A stretch of 64,000 bases of DNA from Klebsiella quasipneumoniae subsp. quasipneumoniae (GTDB lineage: Bacteria; Pseudomonadota; Gammaproteobacteria; Enterobacterales; Enterobacteriaceae), in NCBI RefSeq assembly GCF_020525925.1, contig NZ_CP084876.1:3844001-3908000 (forward strand), read 5' to 3'. A model generated the notes under the pieces. That model was not told the origin of the DNA and made no database searches. It saw only the letters and a program-made list of their open reading frames with translations. Positions 57,777-64,000 of the stretch are shown here, piece after piece. The position numbers were made by a program, and so were the translations under genes. How positions within the stretch are numbered: the stretch's first letter is position 1; every line of letters starts with the position of its first letter.

Positions 57777-57895
57777 TTTTCAGCCAAACGCGATAAGTGT
57801 TATCGCATTTTTCACCCTTATCATTTGGCGATCTTCGCTGTACTCTTCCTCTCCTGAACGCACCGGTAAGGTGCTGTAAACTGTGAGGAAGAGTT

Positions 57896-58549
57896 ATGGA
57901 TATCGTATCGGTCGCTTTGAAGCGCTATTCCACCAAGGCCTTTGACGCCACGAAAAAGCTGACTGCCGGGGAAGCGGAACAGCTGAAAACGCTGCTGCAG
58001 TACAGCCCGTCTAGCACCAACTCCCAGCCGTGGCACTTTATCGTCGCCAGCACCGATGAAGGGAAAGCCCGCGTGGCGAAAGCCGCCAGCGGTACCTACG
58101 TGTTCAACGAACGTAAAATTCTCGACGCCTCGCACGTGGTGGTGTTCTGCGCGAAAACCGCGATGGACGACGCCTGGCTGCAGCGCGTCGTGGATCAGGA
58201 AGAGGCCGATGGCCGTTTCGCCACCCCGGACGCAAAAGCCGCTAACCACAAGGGTCGCACTTTCTTTGCCGATATGCACCGCAAAGAGCTGAAGGATGAC
58301 GATCAGTGGATGGCGAAGCAGGTGTATCTCAACGTCGGCAATTTCCTGCTGGGCGTAGCGGCGATGGGTCTCGACGCCGTGCCGATTGAAGGGGTTGATT
58401 TTGCGATCCTCGATGAGGAATTTGACCTGAAAGCCCAGGGCTACACCAGCCTGGTGGTGGTCCCGGTCGGCCATCATAGCGTTGAAGACTTTAACGCCTC
58501 CCTGCCGAAGTCGCGTCTGCCGCAGTCGACGACGATTACCGAGATTTAA
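57896..58549 (+). CDS. nfsB: NfsB, oxygen-insensitive NAD(P)H nitroreductase
   Basis: 217 residues, colinear with E. coli NfsB from [18 protein letters not shown] to the C-terminal [15 protein letters not shown]-binding residues fall in RYSTKAF and PSSTNSQPW and in PIEGVDF. Homodimeric flavoprotein that reduces nitroaromatics by two electrons, activating nitrofurans; loss confers nitrofurantoin resistance. The frame is complete. AGGAAGAG precedes the ATG. Confidence 0.97.
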   Translation: MDIVSVALKRYSTKAFDATKKLTAGEAEQLKTLLQYSPSSTNSQPWHFIVASTDEGKARVAKAASGTYVFNERKILDASHVVVFCAKTAMDDAWLQRVVDQEEADGRFATPDAKAANHKGRTFFADMHRKELKDDDQWMAKQVYLNVGNFLLGVAAMGLDAVPIEGVDFAILDEEFDLKAQGYTSLVVVPVGHHSVEDFNASLPKSRLPQSTTITEI

Positions 58550-58640
58550 TTCCCTTCTGCCGGGAACGCCCGGGCCATGGCGCAGCAGCGTCTCGCCCGG
58601 GACTTTCTTCCCCCACTCTTTCCCCCTCTTTTTCTGCCGT

Positions 58641-58682
58641 TTGTGCCAGGTTTCTGGCGCTAATAAGCCCGCTTGTGCCAGG
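58641..58682 (+). promoter_or_regulatory. Upstream activator sites of the PTS operon
   Basis: TTGTGCCAGG occurs twice, at 58641-58650 and 58673-58682, 32 bp apart (about three helical turns). The first is part of the dyad GCCAG-GTTT-CTGGC. They lie about 60-100 bp upstream of the sigma-54 promoter, where an enhancer-binding activator such as the PRD protein encoded at the right edge would bind. Confidence 0.65.
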
Positions 58683-58712
58683 AATAACGCCTTTAGTGTG
58701 AACCAGCCGCTT

Positions 58713-58725
58713 TAATTAATTGATA
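58713..58725 (-). promoter_or_regulatory. IHF site candidate
   Basis: TAATTAATTGATA is an exact match to the reverse of the IHF consensus (WATCAANNNNTTR), in an AT-rich tract between the activator sites and the sigma-54 promoter. IHF bending there would bring activator and polymerase together. Confidence 0.6.
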
Positions 58726-58743
58726 AATAATATTTTTTATTTC

Positions 58744-58759
58744 TGGCACGCACTTTGCT
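58744..58759 (+). promoter_or_regulatory. Sigma-54 promoter of the PTS/deglycase operon
   Basis: TGGCACGCACTTTGCT matches the -24/-12 consensus exactly, with ten bases between the GG and GC doublets. It lies 40 bp upstream of the EIIA GTG start. Mannose-family PTS operons with LevR/DgaR-type activators commonly use such promoters. Confidence 0.88.
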
Positions 58760-58797
58760 CTTAACAGATACCGCTATCTGGATGAAGGAGAAACCGG

Positions 58798-59232
58798 GTG
58801 AAACATATCTATGTGGCCAGCCACGGCCATTTTGCTCGCGGACTGGTGAACAGTTTGTCGCTGCTGATTGGCGACGAACACGGCGTTATCCCGGTCTGCG
58901 CCTATGACGAAGATATCGTGACCACCGAACAGCTGGAGCAAACCCTGGAGCATCTCATCGTCCAGGCGAATGGTGATGAAGTGGTGATCTTTACCGACCT
59001 GCTTGGCGGCAGTATCAACAATAGCGCCGTGAGCGTCTTGATGCGTCATCGTAACGTTTTCGTGGTCGCTGGCATCAATCTGACTCTGCTGCTGGAGTTT
59101 CTGCTGTGCGAAGAAGCCACTACCGAGGCCGCGATTGTCTACGCCACCAGCGCGGCGCGTGAATCCATTGTTTTCATCAACCCTCTACTAACACAACCAT
59201 CCTCTGACCCACAGGGAGAATCTCATGATTAA
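58798..59232 (+). CDS. PTS mannose-family EIIA component (GfrA-like)
   Basis: 144 residues from GTG 58798 behind GAAGGAG. Phosphorylated histidine in VASHGHFARG (His9); FTDLLGGSINNSA is the second conserved patch of the family. Takes phosphate from HPr and passes it to the EIIB of the next gene, in the cytoplasm. Gene order A-B-C-D followed by two SIS-domain genes equals Salmonella gfrABCDEF, which imports and cleaves glucoselysine and fructoselysine; I infer that role. Its stop overlaps the EIIB gene by 8 bp. Confidence 0.88.
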   Translation: MKHIYVASHGHFARGLVNSLSLLIGDEHGVIPVCAYDEDIVTTEQLEQTLEHLIVQANGDEVVIFTDLLGGSINNSAVSVLMRHRNVFVVAGINLTLLLEFLLCEEATTEAAIVYATSAARESIVFINPLLTQPSSDPQGESHD

Positions 59233-59695
59233 ACTCGTGCGCATTGATTATCGGCTGCTGCACGGCCAGGTGGTTTTTGCCTGGACCCGAGCGCTGGATA
59301 TCGATCATATCATCGTCGCTAACGCCAAAGCCGCGGCGGATGCCTTCATTACGATGTCGCTTAACCTGGCCAAGCCGGCGGGCGTCACGCTGGACATCGC
59401 CACCGTTGAACAGGCGGCGGAAAAGCTTAACGGCGGCAAGTTGGATCATAAAAAAGTCATGGTGGTCCTTGGCAATACTGCTGAAACCCTCGCACTGGTA
59501 GAAAAAGTCCCGGGAATTAGCGCAATTAATTACGGCGGTCTGCCACAGAAGGAAGGGGCAAGACAATTCGGCAAGGCCATCTATCTGACCGAAGAGGAAA
59601 TCGCCCATAGCAGAGCGCTAAAAGAAAAAGGCATTCGGCTGGAGATGCGTCAGGTACCCGCCCACTCGGCTGAACTCCTTAACGACCAACTTTAA
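59225..59695 (+). CDS. PTS mannose-family EIIB component (GfrB-like)
   Basis: 156 residues. The active-site histidine is in VRIDYRLLHGQVVFAW (His13), typical of mannose-family EIIB proteins. It phosphorylates the incoming sugar adduct at its membrane EIIC/EIID partners. Start ATG 59225 lies inside the EIIA gene behind GGGAGAA. Confidence 0.9.
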   Translation: MIKLVRIDYRLLHGQVVFAWTRALDIDHIIVANAKAAADAFITMSLNLAKPAGVTLDIATVEQAAEKLNGGKLDHKKVMVVLGNTAETLALVEKVPGISAINYGGLPQKEGARQFGKAIYLTEEEIAHSRALKEKGIRLEMRQVPAHSAELLNDQL

Positions 59696-59709
59696 CTTCG
59701 GAGGTCACT

Positions 59710-60453
59710 ATGTTGCTCACCGCAACGTTACTCGGACTGATTGCCGCCCTGGGGATCCTCGATGGCCGCCTGCTTGGGGTATCGATGATCGACCGGCCGC
59801 TGGTGATGTGCGCCCTCACCGGTCTGGTCTGCGGCAATCTGCATGAGGGGATTCTGATTGGCGCTACGCTGGAGCTTATTTTCCTCGGCAACGTCGCCAT
59901 CGGCGCCGCGCACCCGCCAGATATCGTGACCGGCTCCGTACTGGCGACCGCGTTTTCGATCATGTCCGGCCGCGGTCCGGAGGCTGCGCTTACCATTGCC
60001 ATCCCCGTCTCAATGCTGGCGCAAACGCTGGGCATCCTGGTGCGCGTGGTGAACGCCCGCTTCGGTCATCTGGCGGACCGCTATGCGGCGCAAGGTAATA
60101 CCCGGATGGTCGGCCTGATGCACCTCGCCGGTCCGACGCTACTCTATTTTTTAAACGGATTTCTACCGGTTTTTTTCGCCATCCTGCTCGGCTCTTCGGC
60201 GGTTAGCTGGTTCCTTGAGGCGATTCCGCCGGTGATCACCAACGGATTGATCGTCGCCAGTAAGATCTTGCCAGCGCTCGGTTTCGCCCTGCTGATCAGC
60301 ATGATGCTCAGCAGCAAACTGATGCCGTACCTCGGTCTGGGATTTTTGATAGCGGCATATACCAAACTGGATATCATCGCCATCGCGCTATTCGCCGTGG
60401 TGTTGGCTTTTATCATCAGCCAGTTTCTTAATCTTAAGCAGCAGGAGAGCTAA
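59710..60453 (+). CDS. PTS mannose-family EIIC component (GfrC-like)
   Basis: 247 residues with several membrane segments; starts MLLTATLLGLIAALGILDGRLLG and has LICGN-type LVCGNLHEGILIGATLELIFLGNV, the hallmark of mannose-family IIC. Forms the sugar channel with EIID. Behind CGGAGG. Confidence 0.92.
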   Translation: MLLTATLLGLIAALGILDGRLLGVSMIDRPLVMCALTGLVCGNLHEGILIGATLELIFLGNVAIGAAHPPDIVTGSVLATAFSIMSGRGPEAALTIAIPVSMLAQTLGILVRVVNARFGHLADRYAAQGNTRMVGLMHLAGPTLLYFLNGFLPVFFAILLGSSAVSWFLEAIPPVITNGLIVASKILPALGFALLISMMLSSKLMPYLGLGFLIAAYTKLDIIAIALFAVVLAFIISQFLNLKQQES

Positions 60454-60455
60454 TC

Positions 60456-61310
60456 ATGAGTGAAATGACGCAGACCCTGTCAGGCGCCGCCCAGCCGCAA
60501 AGCGATGACGCAAGCCGGGTCACCGCTCGGGATTTACGCAGCGTGTTCTGGCGCTCCTTTACGCTGCAGGGCTCGTGGAACTACGAGCGCCAGCAGCATA
60601 TGGGCTACGCCTTCGCAATGTCGCCGGCCCTGAAGCGCATCTATCAGGACCCGACGGAACTGGGGCGCGCCCTGCAGCGCCATCTGGTACTGTTTAACAC
60701 TACGCCGCACCTCTCCACCTTTATCTTCGGCTTGTCGATCGCTATGGAAGAGGAGAATCAACGCAATCCCGAATTTAATGAAGAATCAATAAACGCGATT
60801 AAAACCAGCCTGATGGGGCCTCTGGCGGGTATCGGTGACTCCATATTCTGGGGGTCATTGAAGGTGATTGCCGCCGGGATGGGGATTTATTTCGCCCAGC
60901 AGGGCAGCCTCCTGGGACCGATAATGGCGTTGTTAGTTTATAACCTACCGCATCTGTTGTGCCGCTGGTATGGGCTGAAGCTCGGCTATCGGGCTGGCAC
61001 CACCTGGCTGATGCGGATTTACCAAAGCGGACTCATGGATCGGGTCACCTATATCGCGTCAATCGTTGGCCTGATGGTCGTCGGCGCGATGACCGCCAGT
61101 ATGATAGATATCACCACCCCGCTCAGCTTCACTGCCGGGCAGACGACCATGAAGGCGCAGGAGTTTATCGACAAAATACTTCCTTCTCTGCTGCCTCTGC
61201 TTTTCACCCTTGGGATGTACAAGCTGATCCGTAAGGGAGTCAACATCAACTGGATCCTGTTAGGCACCATCGCGTTTGGCATGGCGGCCAGCGCGTTAGG
61301 CCTGCTTTAA
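60456..61310 (+). CDS. PTS mannose-family EIID component (GfrD-like)
   Basis: 284 residues: a long cytoplasmic N-terminal region (TARDLRSVFWRSFTLQGSWNYERQQ), then SLMGPLAGIGDSIFWGSLKVIAAG and C-terminal helices, as in ManZ-type IID. Two bases after EIIC. Works as part of the membrane complex. Confidence 0.92.
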   Translation: MSEMTQTLSGAAQPQSDDASRVTARDLRSVFWRSFTLQGSWNYERQQHMGYAFAMSPALKRIYQDPTELGRALQRHLVLFNTTPHLSTFIFGLSIAMEEENQRNPEFNEESINAIKTSLMGPLAGIGDSIFWGSLKVIAAGMGIYFAQQGSLLGPIMALLVYNLPHLLCRWYGLKLGYRAGTTWLMRIYQSGLMDRVTYIASIVGLMVVGAMTASMIDITTPLSFTAGQTTMKAQEFIDKILPSLLPLLFTLGMYKLIRKGVNINWILLGTIAFGMAASALGLL

Positions 61311-61327
61311 AAAGAGGAATATTACCC

Positions 61328-62389
61328 ATGCACGTAGAAGACTATATGAATGAAACCCCCGCTCGCCTGCTCGCTATGCTAACGCAGACGCGGGAAGATC
61401 TCTGGCAAGCGGCGAAAGCGCTGGCGGATCGCGGGATCTCTCGAATCATCCTGACCGGTTCCGGTACGTCTTACCACGGCGCGCTGACCGCGCGGTCGTT
61501 TATGCAGCAGTGGTGCGGCATCCCGGTCGATGTGTACTGGCCCTTCCTGCTGGACGAGACGGCTCTATCCCTCAGCGACAAAGCGCTGGTCATCGGCATT
61601 TCTCAGGGAGGCGGTAGCCTCTCTACTCTCGCCGCAATGGAGCGCGCCCGGGCAGCCGGGCACCTTACCGCTTCCATGGCCGGGGAAGCGCCAGCTGCCA
61701 TCGACCAGGCGGCAGATTTGATCCTGACGGTCCCCTGTGGAGAAGAGCGCGCCGGCGCCAAAACCAAAGGGTATCACTGCACCATACTCAACCTGATACT
61801 GCTTGCGCTTGCCGTCGCCAGTCGCCAGCAGCGCCTGAGCGATGAGGAGCGCAAGGCGCTACTCGTCCGCATGGAGAGGACGTTCAATCATTTGCCGACG
61901 CTCATTGAGGCCTCGCAGGCGTGGGTTCTCAATCACGCCCGGCCGCTTATCGACAGCGCGGACATTCGCCTGACCGGTCCGGCAGGGCTGTTTGGCACCG
62001 TTCAGGAAGGTGCGCTAAAGATGCTTGAAACGCTACGCTGTCCGGTTGCCGGTTACGAATTTGAGGAGTTCATCCACGGGATCTATAACGCCTTCGACGA
62101 ACGCTCTACCCTGATCATGCTCGATCCGTTTCCCGATGAGCGTCAGGATCGCCTGGCGGAAATACTTGGCGGCTGGACTCAGCATATTTATCGCATTGGT
62201 CCACAAGTCGAAAATAACGGCAAAAATATGCCCTTCGCATTTATTAACGATCCCGACTTTGCGATCTTTGAATATATTATTCCGTTACAAATGGTTTGTG
62301 CCCGACTGCCGCCAGTGAAGGGCATCGATCCCGCAATACCGAAGGATCCGCAGTTCCACCAGAAAATGAAAAGTAAACAACCCAATTAA
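61328..62389 (+). CDS. SIS-domain deglycase (GfrE-like)
   Basis: 353 residues of the glucosamine-6-phosphate isomerase (SIS) type: ILTGSGTSYHGALTARSFM in the first SIS domain, GISQGGGSLSTLAAMERA, then LTGPAGLFGTVQEGALKMLETLRCPVAGYEFEEFIHG in the second, whose glutamates are catalytic in this family. Salmonella GfrE cleaves glucoselysine 6-phosphate to glucose 6-phosphate and lysine; the same is likely here from gene order and size. Other amine-sugar phosphates remain possible. Confidence 0.8.
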   Translation: MHVEDYMNETPARLLAMLTQTREDLWQAAKALADRGISRIILTGSGTSYHGALTARSFMQQWCGIPVDVYWPFLLDETALSLSDKALVIGISQGGGSLSTLAAMERARAAGHLTASMAGEAPAAIDQAADLILTVPCGEERAGAKTKGYHCTILNLILLALAVASRQQRLSDEERKALLVRMERTFNHLPTLIEASQAWVLNHARPLIDSADIRLTGPAGLFGTVQEGALKMLETLRCPVAGYEFEEFIHGIYNAFDERSTLIMLDPFPDERQDRLAEILGGWTQHIYRIGPQVENNGKNMPFAFINDPDFAIFEYIIPLQMVCARLPPVKGIDPAIPKDPQFHQKMKSKQPN

Positions 62390-62453
62390 TTGACGCATAG
62401 TAAAAGTTATCCGCTATTCAGCGGAGGACCCGTTACATCCCAAGGAGACCAAT

Positions 62454-63440
62454 ATGTCTATAGCTCATAAAAACGCACATACTATTATTCGCGATATTTT
62501 ATCTAAGCAGCACATTGAGCGGGTATGGTTTGTCGGCTGCGGTGGTTCATTAACCGGTTTCTGGCCGGGGAAATATTTTCTCGATTGTGAAGCGAAAAAG
62601 CTGGCCGTCGGCTATGTGACCAGTAATGAATTTGTCCACGCGACGCCGAACGCGTTAGGTAAAAACAGCGTAGTGATCCTCGCCTCGCAGCAGGGCAACA
62701 CCGCTGAAACGGTGGAAGCCGCCCGCATCGCGCGTCAGAAAGGCGCCGCCACTATTGGACTGGTATATACCCCCGGCACGCCGCTGTGCGAACACAGCGA
62801 TTACACTATTGAATACTGCTGGGCGCGCTATCCCGAAACCGTCGATCCGACGCAGCAAAAAGCGGCATACAGCCTGTGGCTGGCGCTGGAAATGCTTGCG
62901 CAAACTGAGGGATACGCCCATTACGATGAGATGGTCAGCGCCTTTGCCAGTTTTGAATCCGTGGTGCGCGGCGCTCAGCAGCAGGTTCAGGCGGATGCGC
63001 GCCATTTTGCCGAAGCCTGGAAGAGCGAAAAGGTCATCTACATGATGGGCAGCGGCCCCTCATTCGGCGCCGCGCATCAGGAATCCATCTGTATTCTGCT
63101 CGAGATGCAGTGGATTAACTCCGCCAGCATCCACAGCGGCGAGTATTTCCACGGCCCCTTTGAGATTACCGAAGCGGGAACGCCGTTTATTTTATTAAAA
63201 AGCAGCGGCCGCACCCGCCCGCTGGATGACCGCGCGATCCGCTTTATCGAACGTTACCAGGGAAAACTGCAGATTATTGACGTGGAAAAGGTGGGAATCG
63301 ACACACTGCACGCCAGCGTGCGCGAATATTTCTGCGGCCTGCTGCACAACTGCGTACTGGATGTTTACAACCTGGCGCTGGCCACCGCCCGCAACCACCC
63401 GCTGACCACCCGCCGCTATATGTGGAAAGTCGAATATTGA
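62454..63440 (+). CDS. SIS-domain deglycase (GfrF/FrlB-like)
   Basis: 328 residues: VWFVGCGGSLTGFWPGKYFL, SQQGNTAETVEAARIAR, YMMGSGPSFGAAHQESICIL and SGEYFHGPFEI, ending in TTRRYMWKVEY, which parallels the end of E. coli FrlB (fructoselysine 6-phosphate deglycase). It should release lysine from fructoselysine 6-phosphate, giving glucose 6-phosphate. AAGGAGACC precedes the ATG. Last gene of the operon. Confidence 0.82.
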   Translation: MSIAHKNAHTIIRDILSKQHIERVWFVGCGGSLTGFWPGKYFLDCEAKKLAVGYVTSNEFVHATPNALGKNSVVILASQQGNTAETVEAARIARQKGAATIGLVYTPGTPLCEHSDYTIEYCWARYPETVDPTQQKAAYSLWLALEMLAQTEGYAHYDEMVSAFASFESVVRGAQQQVQADARHFAEAWKSEKVIYMMGSGPSFGAAHQESICILLEMQWINSASIHSGEYFHGPFEITEAGTPFILLKSSGRTRPLDDRAIRFIERYQGKLQIIDVEKVGIDTLHASVREYFCGLLHNCVLDVYNLALATARNHPLTTRRYMWKVEY

Positions 63441-63456
63441 TTCGCTAACCGCCTGC

Positions 63457-63483
63457 CAGCCCCGGCGTAATTCTCCGGGGCTG
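63457..63483. terminator. Terminator hairpin after the deglycase gene
   Basis: Nine-base arms CAGCCCCGG and CCGGGGCTG with a nine-base loop, in the 52-bp gap between the convergent deglycase and regulator genes. Probably works in both directions. Confidence 0.6.
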
Positions 63484-63492
63484 CGTTGAGGA

Positions 63493-63999
63493 TTACCAGC
63501 TAAAACCTTCAATACGTAATTCAAAAATATCGTGAATATAGCCAATTTCCGCTACCGGCAGCGCCACGTTATAGAGTATTTTTAGGCGCTGGAACGAGTG
63601 ATTGACCATGGCAATAAATTCGCCATGCTGGCGGGTAAATTGCTCAAGATCTTTATAATGGCTAATTTCATTACGCATTACCAGACGCTCAATCATACAG
63701 CTGAGATGCACATATAAACTGATAATTAAGTTATTATTAAAATGAAAACCAAGCGTATTTTGCCACTCAGCGATAATGGTTTCGATATGACCCATGGTTT
63801 TTCCGGCATTCAGTATCGTCAGAGAGTTGACAACGTTATGCAGCGAAAACTCACGTACCATATTTTTATTAATCAGCGCAATTTGCTTTTCATTAAGATA
63901 GCCGCTTAAGAGCTGACTCAGATGTCGATGCCCCTGCTCGCCAAGTAGTTCCTCAATGCCAACCCAGGGCACTCCGGCCAGCTGCGGGTCGTGGGTACC
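63493..63999 (-). CDS. PRD-containing sigma-54-dependent regulator, C-terminal part (GfrR/LevR-like)
   Basis: The frame is open to the right edge, so only the C-terminal 168 or so residues are seen (reading into the window as GTHDPQLAGVPWVGIEELLG). The visible part is a PTS regulation domain: FHFNNNLIISLYVHLSCMIERLVMRNEI and later VALPVAEIGYIHDIFEL. LevR/DagR/GfrR proteins couple a sigma-54 activator domain to PTS-phosphorylated PRDs; that domain would lie upstream, outside the window. Its place next to the operon and the sigma-54 promoter make it the probable activator. Confidence 0.75.
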   Translation of the reverse strand, partial: GTHDPQLAGVPWVGIEELLGEQGHRHLSQLLSGYLNEKQIALINKNMVREFSLHNVVNSLTILNAGKTMGHIETIIAEWQNTLGFHFNNNLIISLYVHLSCMIERLVMRNEISHYKDLEQFTRQHGEFIAMVNHSFQRLKILYNVALPVAEIGYIHDIFELRIEGFSW

Positions 64000-64000
64000 C

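Overview
The window is a gene-dense, GC-rich enterobacterial chromosome segment, almost certainly Klebsiella (pneumoniae complex). The support is the intact ramA-romA-ramR locus embedded between ybdJ and ybdF next to nfsB, a betIBA-betT cluster close to the E. coli proteins, an Ivy lysozyme inhibitor, Klebsiella-style REP palindromes, and many sugar, peptide and amino-acid uptake loci. I see no tRNA, rRNA, CRISPR array, prophage or insertion-sequence transposase.

Layout. 1-10.3 kb: a sugar locus with an RbsAC-type ABC transporter, a DUF2291 lipoprotein cut by the window edge, a SorC-family regulator, a split transketolase, a fucose/arabinose-isomerase-fold protein and an FGGY kinase. The gene set fits import, isomerisation, phosphorylation and transketolase cleavage of an unusual pentose; D-apiose is the best guess. 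An Rpn-family nuclease gene sits inside it. 10.3-14 kb: GST with divergent LysR regulator, YbdG-like mechanosensitive channel, ivy. 14-20 kb: betT / betIBA (choline to glycine betaine) with a BetI-type operator. 20-26 kb: acetyltransferase and a five-gene peptide-type ABC operon.

26.1-28.1 kb carries no convincing gene. It holds three indel-free 373-bp copies, plus one deleted copy, of a hairpin-rich element, each set between REP palindromes. One stem shows a compensatory base-pair change between copies. Relics lie at 20.05 and 46.67 kb, and an element of similar hairpin layout at 47.0-47.3 kb.

28-37.5 kb: class III aminotransferase and SDR genes diverging from a perfect 21-bp palindrome, a polar-amino-acid ABC operon, two convergent MocR-type regulators and an EamA exporter. 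37.5-44.5 kb: an amidohydrolase with a second Dpp-like transporter. 44.7-54.7 kb: ybdK, a phosphodiester-glycosidase-family gene, an RND pump with its adaptor, and a P2-type ATPase diverging from an unlisted 36-residue membrane peptide. 54.9-58.5 kb: ybdJ, ramA, romA, ramR, ybdF, nfsB with a canonical RamR operator. 58.6-64 kb: a mannose-family PTS and two SIS-domain deglycases resembling gfrABCDEF (glucoselysine/fructoselysine use), driven by a textbook UAS-IHF-sigma-54 promoter, with the PRD-type activator running off the right edge.
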